From Paracidovorax anthurii (GTDB lineage: Bacteria; Pseudomonadota; Gammaproteobacteria; Burkholderiales; Burkholderiaceae_C), in the NCBI RefSeq assembly GCF_003269065.1, contig NZ_QLTA01000007.1, forward strand, positions 62,001 to 126,000: a stretch of DNA of 64,000 bases, in the 5' to 3' direction. This document shows, piece by piece, positions 24,209-32,543 of this stretch (the stretch's first letter is position 1; each line of letters begins with the position of its first letter). The translations under genes and the position numbers were made by a program. The notes below the pieces were generated by a model. The model worked only from the letters and a program-made list of their open reading frames with translations. It made no database searches and was not told the origin of the DNA.

Positions 24209-25183
24209 ATGCACACCATGAATCGCCGCGCGGCCGCCTCCGCCGTGGCCGCCCTGTCCCTGCCCTGCGCCTGGTCGCAGGAGGCCGCGCAGTATCCGGA
24301 CAAGCCGCTGCGCATCGTCGTGCCGTACCCGCCGGGCGGCTTCAACGACACCCTGGGCCGGCTGCTCGCCACCCATCTCGCCAATGCATGGAAGCAACCC
24401 GCCATGGTGGACAACAGGCCCGGCGGAGGCACCACCATCGGCACGCAGGCCGTGGCCACGGCGCGTGCCGACGGACTCACCCTGCTCGTGGCCCAGTTTC
24501 CCTTCGGCGCCAATCCCTGGCTCTACAAGCTGCCTTATGACACCGTTCGCGCCTTCGCGCCGGTCATGCTGGCGGGCCGCGCGCCCATGGTGCTGGTGGC
24601 CCATGCCGCCGCGCCGTACCGCAACGCCGCCGATCTGGTGAAGGCCGCCAGGGAGCGGCCCGGCGCCATCCCTTACGGCTCGTCCGGGCCGGGGTCCTCC
24701 AACCATCTCTTCATGGTGCTGTTCGAGAGCCTGTCCGGCATCCGCATGAACCAGGTGCCCTACAAGGGCAGCACGCCCATGCTGACCGATCTGGCCGGAG
24801 GCCAGATCGACGTGGCGGTGGACCTGCTGCCCCAGGCCCTGCCCTTCATCCAGTCCGGCAAGGTGCGGCCCCTGGCCATCGCCAGCGACAAGCGCTCGCC
24901 GCTGATGCCCGACATCCCCACCGCCGCCGAGGCCGGCGTGCCGGGCTTCGAGGGCTCCTCCTGGCACGGCATCGTCGCGCCGGCCGGCACGCCCGAGCCG
25001 GTCATCGCCAAGCTGAACGCCGAACTCAACCGTTTCCTGCAGTTGCCCGAGGCGAGGAAGACCTTCGCCGCGCAAGGCGTGGTGCCCGATGGCGGCACGC
25101 CCGCAGACTTCCAGCGCTTCATCGAAAGCCAGCTGGCACTCTGGAAACGGGTCGTGCAGCAGAACCACATCACCGCAGGATGA
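24209..25183 (+). CDS. Bug-family periplasmic binding protein (tripartite tricarboxylate transport, TctC-like)
   Basis: 324 residues with an N-terminal secretion signal (RRAAASAVAALSLPCAWSQ). The core is typical of Bug: YPDKPLRIVVPYPPGG, then GGGTTIG, ANPWLYKLPY, and LTDLAGGQIDVAVD. Bug proteins capture carboxylates in the periplasm. No TctA/TctB membrane genes are in the window, as is common for the many orphan Bug genes of Burkholderiales. It overlaps the aldehyde dehydrogenase by 4 bp, so they are translationally coupled. Confidence 0.88.
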   Translation: MHTMNRRAAASAVAALSLPCAWSQEAAQYPDKPLRIVVPYPPGGFNDTLGRLLATHLANAWKQPAMVDNRPGGGTTIGTQAVATARADGLTLLVAQFPFGANPWLYKLPYDTVRAFAPVMLAGRAPMVLVAHAAAPYRNAADLVKAARERPGAIPYGSSGPGSSNHLFMVLFESLSGIRMNQVPYKGSTPMLTDLAGGQIDVAVDLLPQALPFIQSGKVRPLAIASDKRSPLMPDIPTAAEAGVPGFEGSSWHGIVAPAGTPEPVIAKLNAELNRFLQLPEARKTFAAQGVVPDGGTPADFQRFIESQLALWKRVVQQNHITAG

Positions 25184-26631
25184 ACGACATGGACACGACA
25201 CGGATGGAAGCACCGAACCTGATCGGCGGCCGCTGGCAGCCCGCGGCGGATGGCACCTGGAGCCCGTCCCGGGACCCCGCCAGCGGCGAGGCGCTGGGCC
25301 GCTACGCGTCCTCGGCCCTGGCCGACGGCGAAGCCGCGATCGACGCCGCCCGCGCGGCCTTCGAGTCCCCGGCCTGGTCGCAGAATCCGCGCCTGCGGCA
25401 GAGGGTCATGCTGCGCTGGGCCGACCGGCTGGAGGCCCGGGCCGCCGCGCTGGCCGAGCTGCTGACCCGCGAGAACGGCAAGGTGCTGGCCCAGTCCCAC
25501 GGCGAACTGGCCGGCGCCGTCTCCGAGATCCGCTACTACGCCGGGCTGGCGCGCTACCTGCCCGGCCACGTCTTCGAGGTCGAACCCGGCAGCTTCTCCA
25601 CCCTCCTGAAAGAGCCGGCCGGCGTGGCGGGCATCATCGTGCCCTGGAATGCGCCGGTGGTGCTGCTGATCCGATCGCTCACGCCCGCGCTGGCGGCGGG
25701 ATGCACCGCCGTGGTCAAGCCCGCGCCCCAGACCGCGCTCATCACGGCGGCCGTCATCGCCGAGCTGCATGCGGTGGCCGAGCTGCCGCCCGGCGTGGTC
25801 AACCTGGTGAGCGAGGACGGCCACGCGGTGGCCCAGCTGCTCGCCGAATCGCCCCGCGTGGACGTGCTGAGCTTCACGGGCTCCAACGGCACCGGCCAGC
25901 GCATCATGGCCGCGGCCGCGCCCACCATGAAGAAGCTGTCGCTTGAGCTGGGCGGCAAGTCCTCCTGCCTGGTGTTCGAGGATGCCGACGTGGCGCGCGT
26001 GGCGCCGGCCCTGGCGGCTGCCGCCACCATCATCAGCGGCCAGCAATGCACGGCCGCCCGGCGCGTCCTGGTGCACGCGAGCCGCTACGAGGCCATGCGC
26101 GAGGCGCTGACCGCCGCGCTCGCGGGCCTCCGGCTCGCGCCCGGCCTGGAAGCCGGCGCGCAGATCGGCCCCCTGATCGACGCCGCCGCCGCGGACGCCG
26201 TGGACCGCCGCATCGCCGAGGCGGCGGACGCCTGCGACCAGGTCCTGCTGCGCGGCAGCCGCCAGGGCAACTTCGTCAGCCCCACGCTGGTGGCGCAGCG
26301 CGACACCTCGGCCTTCTTCGTGCAGGAGGAGATCTTCGGCCCCCTGGTGGTGCTGGAGCGCTTCGACGACGAAAAGGAGGCCGTGGCCCGCGCCAACCAT
26401 TCCGAGTTCGGCCTGTCCGCCAGCGTCTGGACCCACGATGGCGCGCGCGCCATGCGCGTGGCCCGGGCGCTGCGCAACGGCACGGTCTGGATCAACGACC
26501 ACAACAAGCTCTTCGCCGAAGCGGAGACCGGCGGCTACCGCCGCAGCGGCCTCGGCCGCCTGCACGGCTACGACGCGCTGATCGACTTCCAGGAGATCAA
26601 GCACATCTACCAGCACGCCGGCGTGGTTTGA
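25180..26631 (+). CDS. NAD(P)+-dependent aldehyde dehydrogenase
   Basis: 483 residues. Family motifs: GIIVPWNAPVVLLIRSLTPA (cofactor site), the general-base Glu in LELGGKSS, the catalytic Cys in SGQQCTAARR, and EEIFGPLVV. The ATG overlaps the stop of the Bug gene (ATGA). In the proposed chain it oxidises the aldehyde released by the ThDP decarboxylase to an acid, as benzaldehyde dehydrogenase does in mandelate degradation. The substrate is not predictable from sequence alone. Confidence 0.9.
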   Translation: MNDMDTTRMEAPNLIGGRWQPAADGTWSPSRDPASGEALGRYASSALADGEAAIDAARAAFESPAWSQNPRLRQRVMLRWADRLEARAAALAELLTRENGKVLAQSHGELAGAVSEIRYYAGLARYLPGHVFEVEPGSFSTLLKEPAGVAGIIVPWNAPVVLLIRSLTPALAAGCTAVVKPAPQTALITAAVIAELHAVAELPPGVVNLVSEDGHAVAQLLAESPRVDVLSFTGSNGTGQRIMAAAAPTMKKLSLELGGKSSCLVFEDADVARVAPALAAAATIISGQQCTAARRVLVHASRYEAMREALTAALAGLRLAPGLEAGAQIGPLIDAAAADAVDRRIAEAADACDQVLLRGSRQGNFVSPTLVAQRDTSAFFVQEEIFGPLVVLERFDDEKEAVARANHSEFGLSASVWTHDGARAMRVARALRNGTVWINDHNKLFAEAETGGYRRSGLGRLHGYDALIDFQEIKHIYQHAGVV

Positions 26632-26667
26632 GAGCCGACGCATTCCAATCGACAAAGGAGACACAGC

Positions 26668-27645
26668 ATGCAACTCAGCCGCAGAGATTTTTCCGCCGCA
26701 CTGGTCGCGCCCCTGGCCGGCGCGCTCATGCCCGCCTTCGCGCAGAACGGCTATCCCGGACGCACGGTGCGCATCATCGTGCCGTACCCGGCCGGCGGCT
26801 TCAACGACACCCTGGCCCGGGTGGTCGGCAAGAAGCTCCAGGACAGCCTGGGCCAGCCCTTCATCGCCGACAACAAGCCCGGCGGCGGCACCATCATCGG
26901 GACCGAGGCGGGCGTCAAGTCCCCGCCCGACGGCTACACGCTCTTCATCGCCAGCTTTCCGACGGTGGTCAACCAGTTCCTCTACAAGAACCTGCCGTAC
27001 AGCGTGCAGCGCGACGTCGCGCCGATCATCCTGGCCGGCTATGCGCCCAACCTCCTGGTGGTGCGCAGCGACTCGCCCTACAGGACGGTCAAGGACCTGG
27101 TCGCGGCGGCCAAGGCCGCGCCCGACCGGCTCAACTATGCCTCGGCCGGCAGCGGCACCTCGCTGCACCTGGCGATGGAATACTTCAAGAGCGTCACCGG
27201 CACCCGTATCGCCCACATCCCCTACAAGGGCAGCGCCCCCATGATCACCGACCTGCTCGGCGGCCAGGTGGACGTGATGTTCGACAACCTGCCCAACGCG
27301 ATGCCCCATGTCCAGTCCGGACGCATGCGTGCGCTGGGCGTGACGTCGCTCAAGCGGCTGGCCGCGCAGCCCGACATTCCCACCATTGCCGAACAGGGCT
27401 ACCCCGGCTTCGAGATCTCGCCGTGGTACGGCATCGCGGCGCCCGCCGGCACGCCGCGCGCCATTCTCGTGAAGCTCAATGCCGAAGTCGCCCGCATTCT
27501 CACCCAGCCCGATGTCAAGGCCATCTTCGCGGCCCAGGGCGTGGAAATCGCGGGCGGGTCGGTGGAGGACTTCGACCGGTACATCAAGGCGCAGAGCGCG
27601 CGCTGGGAGCCGATCGTCCGCAATGCCAACATCGCCCTCGACTGA
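26668..27645 (+). CDS. second Bug-family periplasmic binding protein
   Basis: 325 residues with signal peptide (FSAALVAPLAGALMPAFAQ) and the Bug hallmarks GYPGRTVRIIVPYPAGGFND, GGGTIIGTEAG, VNQFLYKNLPY and ITDLLGGQVDVMFD. It is clearly related to the first Bug protein (24209), sharing the FNDTL motif after the phosphate-like loop, so the pair may be a local duplication that handles two related ligands. It follows the aldehyde dehydrogenase by 36 bp. Confidence 0.88.
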   Translation: MQLSRRDFSAALVAPLAGALMPAFAQNGYPGRTVRIIVPYPAGGFNDTLARVVGKKLQDSLGQPFIADNKPGGGTIIGTEAGVKSPPDGYTLFIASFPTVVNQFLYKNLPYSVQRDVAPIILAGYAPNLLVVRSDSPYRTVKDLVAAAKAAPDRLNYASAGSGTSLHLAMEYFKSVTGTRIAHIPYKGSAPMITDLLGGQVDVMFDNLPNAMPHVQSGRMRALGVTSLKRLAAQPDIPTIAEQGYPGFEISPWYGIAAPAGTPRAILVKLNAEVARILTQPDVKAIFAAQGVEIAGGSVEDFDRYIKAQSARWEPIVRNANIALD

Positions 27646-27713
27646 AGGCCGGCCGGTTCGCGCCGGCCTCTACAATCCCGCGCGGCCCACGATCATCGGG
27701 CCGCCACGCAGCG

Positions 27714-28625
27714 ATGGACTTCCGCCAGATTCAGTATTTCCTCGCGCTGTTCGAGGACGGCTCCGTGACCCAGGCCGCACGGCGGCTCGGCATCGTGCAG
27801 CCCACCCTGAGCATGCAGATCGCGCGGCTGGAGGAGGAGCTGGGCCAGCAGCTGTTCGAGCGCAAGCGCCAGGGCATGTCGCCCACGGCCGCGGGCCGGC
27901 ACATGTACCGCCTGTTCTCGCCCATCGCCCGCGACTTCACGTCGGCCCGCGCCGAACTGCTGCAGCGCAGCGAGGCCGTCACGGGCCGGGTTTCGCTGGG
28001 CCTGCTGTCCTCGCTGGCTGAAAGCGTGCTGCCGGACGCGCTGTCGCGCTTCAGCGATGCCTATCCGCACGTGGAAGTCATGATCGCCGTGGGCTACAGC
28101 ACCAGCCTGATCGACTGGGTGAGCAACGGCCAGGTCGATGCGGCGATCATCAACCTGCCCCGCGCCAGGCTGTCGCTGGCGGTCGAGCCGCTGGCCGAGG
28201 AAGACATGCTGCTGGTGACGGGCAGCGCCTGCGGCCCGCTGCTCCCGCCCAGCATCCGGCTGGCGCGGCTGCCCGATCTGGAGCTCGACCTGATCCTGCC
28301 CACGCGGCGCCACGGCTTGCGCGGCGTGCTCGATACCGCCGCGCAGCAGGAGGGCATCACGCTCGCGCCCAAATACGAGGTCGATGTGCTGGGCACCATC
28401 GTGCGCCTGGTGGAGAGCACGCGTTTCGCCACCGTCCTGCCGCGGATCGTGGTCCAGCGAGCCGTCAACGAGGGAACGCTGCGGGTCTGCCCCATCCAGT
28501 CCCCCCGCATCGTGCGGCAGGTCGTCCGGGTCAGCGATCCCCAACGGCCCCTGGGCACCGCAGCGCATGCGCTGATCGACGCCGTGGCCGATGAGATCCG
28601 GCGCGTGCTCGGCGTCGCTGCCTGA
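27714..28625 (+). CDS. LysR-family regulator of the catabolic cluster
   Basis: 303 residues from ATG 27714. The N-terminal winged helix (about 1-60) is MDFRQIQYFLALFEDGSVTQ-type and includes RRLGIVQPTLSMQIARLEEE; the periplasmic-binding-like effector domain (about 90-295) follows. It resembles CbbR/nitrogen-assimilation-type LysRs with the FRQIQYFLA start. It is the last gene of the plus-strand run and the only regulator in the cluster, so it is the likely binder of the divergent operator at 21952-21988 and the sensor of the pathway substrate. Confidence 0.88.
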   Translation: MDFRQIQYFLALFEDGSVTQAARRLGIVQPTLSMQIARLEEELGQQLFERKRQGMSPTAAGRHMYRLFSPIARDFTSARAELLQRSEAVTGRVSLGLLSSLAESVLPDALSRFSDAYPHVEVMIAVGYSTSLIDWVSNGQVDAAIINLPRARLSLAVEPLAEEDMLLVTGSACGPLLPPSIRLARLPDLELDLILPTRRHGLRGVLDTAAQQEGITLAPKYEVDVLGTIVRLVESTRFATVLPRIVVQRAVNEGTLRVCPIQSPRIVRQVVRVSDPQRPLGTAAHALIDAVADEIRRVLGVAA

Positions 28626-28652
28626 CGCACTGATTTGGCGGGTTTTGGGTCG

Positions 28653-28698
28653 AATGTCGCCGTATCCATTGAAAAGTTTGCTATCGATTGCATAGCAA
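28653..28698. repeat. ATGTCGCC/TTGCTAT hairpin repeat, copy B
   Basis: ATGTCGCCGTA, then TTGCTAT (28678-28684), a 7-base loop and ATAGCAA (28692-28698). It lies between the LysR gene and the FAD oxidoreductase. Confidence 0.8.
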
Positions 28699-28798
28699 TC
28701 GCAGTCCGAGCCATCGGACCCTCGGGGAGCCGCCGCCGCGCGCTGGCGCTACAGTCTTCGATCCTCCCCCCTCCTGCGCGCGCCCGCGCGTCCCTGCG

Positions 28799-30514
28799 AT
28801 GACCTTGAACGCTGCTGTGCCTTCCCCCCTTCCGGCGCCAAGCCGTCGCCACTGGCTGCAGGCCGCCGGGGCCTCGGCCGCCGCTGCGCTGCTGCCGGGC
28901 TGCAGCGGCCCGCCGCCCCCGCCCGAGGGCGGCTTCACCGGCATCGACATGGAGCGCGGCCATGCGCTGCGCGACCGGCTGAGCAAGGGCGAGGCCATCG
29001 AGCCCGACATCGTGCGCCGCGCGCAGGTGGTGATCGCGGGCGGCGGCGTGGCGGGGCTGGCGGCGGCGCGCTCGCTGCGCCTGGCCGGGGTGGACGACTT
29101 CGTGCTGCTGGAGCTGGAGGACGCGGCCGGCGGCAACAGCCGGGCGGGGCAGGTGGGCGGCATCGCCTGCCCGCTGGGCGCGCACTACCTGCCCGTGCCG
29201 GGCGACGGCGCGCGCGAGGTGCAGGACCTGCTGGAAGAACTCGGCCTGCGCCGCCGCGTGGCCGGGCGCTGGCAGATCGACGAGCGCTACCTGTGCCACA
29301 GCCCGCAGGAGCGGCTGTTCTTCCAGGGCGCGTGGCAGGAGGGCCTGTTGCCCGTGAACGGCGTGGGCGCGGAGACGCTCGCGCAGTACCGGCGCTTTTC
29401 CGAGCGCGTGGCCGAGCTGGGGCGCGCGGCGCGCTTCGCCATGCCCACGTTCAAGCTCTGGAAGCCCGACCAGCCGCAGTCCGCCGCCCTGCGGTCCCTG
29501 GATGCGGTGACCTTCGAGGCCTGGCTGGCGCAGGAAGGCTTCAACGACACGCACCTGCGCTGGTACCTGGACTACTGCTGCCGCGACGACTACGGCGCAG
29601 GCGCCGCGCGGGTGTCGGCCTGGGCCGGCATCCACTACTTCGCCAGCCGCCACGGCTTCCACGCGCCGGGCGATGCCGCCTCCGAGGAGCGCGAGGGCGT
29701 GCTCACCTGGCCCGAGGGTAACGGCTGGCTCACCCAGCGGCTGGCCGCGCCGCTGCACGACGGCGGGCAACTGCGCACCGGCAGCACCGTGCTGCGCATC
29801 GAGGAGACCCGGCGCGGCGTGGAGGTGGACGTGCTGCACCACGCCAGCGACAGCATCGAGCGCTGGCAGGCGCGGCGCTGCGTGGTGGCGCTGCCGGTGT
29901 TCGTGGCCGCGCGCGTGGTGCGCAACCCGCCGGCCTTCCTCGCGCAGGCCGCGCGGCGGCTGCAGTGGGCGCCGTGGCTCGTGGCCAACCTGCGCACCGA
30001 CGCCCCGCTCGCGGACCGCGAGGGCGCCGCGCCCGCCTGGGACAACGTGCTCTATGCCGATCCCGCGCCCGGCGGCCTGGGCTACGTGGACGCGGGCCAC
30101 CAGCGCCTGGACCCGCGCCCGGGGCCCACGGTGCTCACCTACTACCGCGCGCTGGGCGATCTGCCCGACGGCCGCCGCCAACTCGCCGAGCAGCCCTGGA
30201 CGCACTGGCGCGACGCCATCCTGGCGAGCCTGTCCGTGCCGCACCCGGACCTGCGCGCCCGCGTCACGCGCGTGGAGATCACGCGCTACGGGCACGCCAT
30301 GTCCATCCCCGTGCCGGGCACGCTGGCATTCTTGAGCCAGATCGGCCGCATGTCGCCGTCGAATCGACGTTATGCGCTATCCAATGGAGAGCGCGTTCCC
30401 GCCCTGGCCGCGCCCGCTTCCGCGCGGCTGGCCTTCGCGCACGCCGACTGGTCGGGGTACTCGGTGTTCGAGGAGGCGTTCACGCGGGGCCATGCGGCGG
30501 GCCAGTGGGCCTGA
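28799..30514 (+). CDS. FAD-dependent amine-oxidase-like oxidoreductase, lipoprotein-like export signal
   Basis: 571 residues from ATG 28799. An Arg pair (PSRRHWLQAAGA) leads into a hydrophobic stretch and a lipobox-like LLPGCSG, so it is probably a Tat- or Sec-exported, membrane-tethered protein. The Rossmann FAD motif is VVIAGGGVAGLAAARSLRLAG, followed by ELEDAAGGNSRAG. The fold resembles phytoene-desaturase/amine-oxidase flavoproteins. I associate such genes with DUF350, DUF4178 and spermidine-synthase-like genes, which suggests a polyamine-type substrate. A copy of the TTGCTAT repeat lies in frame at 30349-30395, adding residues around RMSPSNRRYALSNGERV. Confidence 0.8.
   Translation: MTLNAAVPSPLPAPSRRHWLQAAGASAAAALLPGCSGPPPPPEGGFTGIDMERGHALRDRLSKGEAIEPDIVRRAQVVIAGGGVAGLAAARSLRLAGVDDFVLLELEDAAGGNSRAGQVGGIACPLGAHYLPVPGDGAREVQDLLEELGLRRRVAGRWQIDERYLCHSPQERLFFQGAWQEGLLPVNGVGAETLAQYRRFSERVAELGRAARFAMPTFKLWKPDQPQSAALRSLDAVTFEAWLAQEGFNDTHLRWYLDYCCRDDYGAGAARVSAWAGIHYFASRHGFHAPGDAASEEREGVLTWPEGNGWLTQRLAAPLHDGGQLRTGSTVLRIEETRRGVEVDVLHHASDSIERWQARRCVVALPVFVAARVVRNPPAFLAQAARRLQWAPWLVANLRTDAPLADREGAAPAWDNVLYADPAPGGLGYVDAGHQRLDPRPGPTVLTYYRALGDLPDGRRQLAEQPWTHWRDAILASLSVPHPDLRARVTRVEITRYGHAMSIPVPGTLAFLSQIGRMSPSNRRYALSNGERVPALAAPASARLAFAHADWSGYSVFEEAFTRGHAAGQWA
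30349..30395. repeat. ATGTCGCC/TTGCTAT repeat, copy E, inside a coding sequence
   Basis: CATGTCGCCG, TCGA, TGCGCTAT and GAGAGCGC follow the same order and spacing as the intergenic copies (compare 60140). It is translated within the FAD oxidoreductase. The left block is exact; the stem is degraded but still pairs GCGCT with AGCGC. Confidence 0.6.
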
Positions 30515-30617
30515 CCACGGCCACCGCAAACGGGGACCGTTAACACGCATCCGAGATGCACGCCTTGACCCCGAGCGCGGTGGGGGCATGGTGCCGTGGC
30601 CTGAAATCGATATGACT

Positions 30618-30648
30618 TCGATATATCTTATCGAGATCGATATATCTT
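30618..30648. promoter_or_regulatory. direct-repeat operator upstream of PadR-type gene
   Basis: TCGATATATCTT occurs twice (30618-30629 and 30637-30648), 19 bp apart, with further TCGATAT and TATCGA half-sites between and before. It ends 10 bp before the ATG at 30659. Spacing near two helix turns fits PadR/YqjI self-repression. Confidence 0.7.
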
Positions 30649-30658
30649 TTTCTGAACC

Positions 30659-31189
30659 ATGAGAGACCCCGAATTCCTCGACCCGCGCATGGGCCCTCCG
30701 GGCATGCGGCGCGGCGGCGGCCGCGTGTTCGGCCATGGCGGGCTGCGCCTCGTGCTGCTGCGGCTCATCGCCGACAAGCCGCGCCACGGCTATGAGCTGA
30801 TCAAGGCCATCGAAGAGCGCCTGGGCGGCAGCTACAGCCCCAGCCCCGGCGTGATCTACCCCACGCTCACCCTGCTGGAGGAGATGGGCCACGTCACCGT
30901 CAGCACCGAGGGCGGCGGCCGCAAGCTGCACACCATCACCGACACGGGCGTGGCGCACCTGCAGGAGCACCGCGAGGAGGTGGACGCGCTGCTGGCGCGC
31001 CTGGCCCCCGGCGCGGCGATGCGCGGCGGCGGCCCGCCCGGCGAGCGGCCCGCGCCCGTGGAGCGCGCCGTGCACAACCTGCGGCATGCGCTGCACATGC
31101 GGCTGGCGCGCGAGCCGCTGGCCGAGGCCCAGGTCCACGCCATCGCCGACGTGCTGGACGAGGCCGCGCGCCGGATCGAGCGGCTCTGA
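30659..31189 (+). CDS. PadR-family regulator, YqjI-like
   Basis: 176 residues. The PadR winged helix (about 28-105) reads GGLRLVLLRLIADKPRHGYE, SYSPSPGVIYPTLTLLEEMG and GGGRKLHTITDTG, which is the YqjI signature. A helical C-terminal dimerisation part follows. E. coli YqjI has a His/Cys-rich nickel-binding extension at the N-terminus; here the 25-residue extension (RDPEFLDPRMGPPGMRRGGG) holds no His or Cys. The next gene is a YqjH-like ferric reductase, as in E. coli, so the target is clear even if the signal may differ. Confidence 0.85.
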   Translation: MRDPEFLDPRMGPPGMRRGGGRVFGHGGLRLVLLRLIADKPRHGYELIKAIEERLGGSYSPSPGVIYPTLTLLEEMGHVTVSTEGGGRKLHTITDTGVAHLQEHREEVDALLARLAPGAAMRGGGPPGERPAPVERAVHNLRHALHMRLAREPLAEAQVHAIADVLDEAARRIERL

Positions 31190-31293
31190 TACGGCTTTGC
31201 CATCAAAAAGATAACTGCGTTGCTTCGCTTTGCCGTGCTACTGCACTGTCTGCAGCTTCGCGCCTTGTTCTCTCTTTGATGGCAAACCCGTAT
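31189..31293. repeat. 105-bp stop-codon-abutting palindromic repeat, copy 2
   Basis: ATACGGCTTTGCCATC at the left and GATGGCAAACCCGTAT at the right, near-perfect inverted ends. The first A is the last base of the TGA stop of the YqjI-like gene. It separates the regulator from the reductase. At its right end a second small repeat begins (31293). Confidence 0.88.
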
Positions 31294-31316
31294 GAGAGCG
31301 TGAACACGTTCTGAAC
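31293..31316. repeat. TGAGA-GAACA-CTGAA short repeat, copy 1
   Basis: TGAGAGCG-TGAACACGTT-CTGAA. Related sequences start at the TGA stops at 37459 and 60092. Here it is fused to the end of the 105-bp repeat. Confidence 0.55.
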
Positions 31317-31464
31317 GCCCCCGCCGCGCGGCCCCGTTGCGCAGCGCGCCGCCAGAGCGCGCCATGGCCCGGGTCCGCGGGCGCCGCCCCGCGATGGATG
31401 GCGCTTCCTTTCTTGCCTTCTTCCACCGTTTCCACCGCCGGCCGCGCCGGCAGAAAGCCAGAGC

Positions 31465-32334
31465 ATGACCCCCCATACCTCCGCTTCCCCCGCTTCCCCC
31501 GCCGCGCCGCAGCCCTCGCCCGAGCAACTGGCCGCCCGCGCCCTGCAGCGCGTGCGCCACGAGCTGCGTATGCGCACCCTCACCGTGCAGGGTGTCGAGC
31601 GCCTCACGCCGCACTGCGTGCGCGTCACGCTCGCGGGCGATGACCTCGCGGGCTTCCACAGCCCCGGCTTCGACGACCACGTGAAGCTCTTCCTGCCCGA
31701 TCCGGCCACGGGCGCCGTCGTGCTGCCCCGCTTCGACGCGCAGGGCGCGCCGGCCGCCGACGGGCCGCGCCCCACCATGCGCGACTACACCCCCCGCCGC
31801 CACGACGCGCAGGCCGGCACGCTCGCCATCGACTTCGCGGTGCACGACGCCGGCCCCGCCACCGTCTGGGCGCTGCAGGCCGCGCCGGGCCAGCACATCG
31901 GCGTGGGCGGGCCGCGCGGCTCGCTGCTGGTGCCGCTGGCCTTCGACGGCCACGTGCTCATCGGCGACGACACGGCCCTGCCCGCCATCGCCCGCCGCCT
32001 CGAAGAGCTGTCCGCCGGGGCGCCCGCGCTGGCGGTCATCGAGGTGGACGGCCCGGCCGACGAGCAGCCCCTGCCCACGCGGGCCGCCGCGCGCATCCAC
32101 TGGGTGCATCGCCAGGGCGGCGCGCCCGGCGAGCCCGCGCGGCTGCTGGAGGCCCTGCGCGCCCTCGACCTGCCGGCCGGCGACGTGCATGCCTGGGTGG
32201 GCTGCGAGACCTCCGTGGCCAAGGCGGTGCGCGCGCACCTGGTGGGCGAGCGCGGCGTGTTTCCCAAGTGGATCAAGGCCTCGGGCTACTGGCGGCGCGG
32301 CAGCGCGGGCGCGCATGAGACCGTGGAGGAGTGA
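31465..32334 (+). CDS. siderophore-interacting protein, YqjH-like ferric-siderophore reductase
   Basis: 289 residues. The FAD_binding_9/SIP domain (about 35-170) has the flavin motif MRDYTPRRHD and the ring-stacking region GPRGSLLVP; the C-terminal NAD(P)H-binding domain (about 175-275) contains GDDTALPAIARRLEEL and VGCETSVAKAVRAHLVGE. It releases iron from ferric siderophores in the cytosol by reduction. It follows the YqjI-like repressor, separated by the 105-bp repeat. It may work with the TonB receptor at 10619, although they are not linked. Confidence 0.9.
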   Translation: MTPHTSASPASPAAPQPSPEQLAARALQRVRHELRMRTLTVQGVERLTPHCVRVTLAGDDLAGFHSPGFDDHVKLFLPDPATGAVVLPRFDAQGAPAADGPRPTMRDYTPRRHDAQAGTLAIDFAVHDAGPATVWALQAAPGQHIGVGGPRGSLLVPLAFDGHVLIGDDTALPAIARRLEELSAGAPALAVIEVDGPADEQPLPTRAAARIHWVHRQGGAPGEPARLLEALRALDLPAGDVHAWVGCETSVAKAVRAHLVGERGVFPKWIKASGYWRRGSAGAHETVEE

Positions 32335-32337
32335 GGA

Positions 32338-32478
32338 GCACCCCCCCGGGCGGCTGCGCCGCCTCCCCCCCTCTCTGGCTGCGCTGCGCGCTGCCGGAGG
32401 GGGGGCGACGCCGGTGGACCGGCGGAGCCGGCTCCACGGCGTCTGCTGGCGTGGCCTGCTCCGCGGCCATCGGATGGG
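32338..32478. repeat. GC-rich convergent-end repeat, copy 2
   Basis: A C-run with GGCGGCTGCGCCGCC and GGAGGGGGGG hairpins is followed by GCGTCTGCTGGCGTGGCCTG and GGCCATCGGATGGG. It matches 12831-13044 in order. Like copy 1 it lies between two convergent gene ends (32334 and 32544). Confidence 0.75.
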
Positions 32479-32543
32479 TGGCGCAGCGCCGGTTTCATGT
32501 GGCGCGAGACCATGCCGGCGCGAGCCGTCGGTGCCCGATTCGC

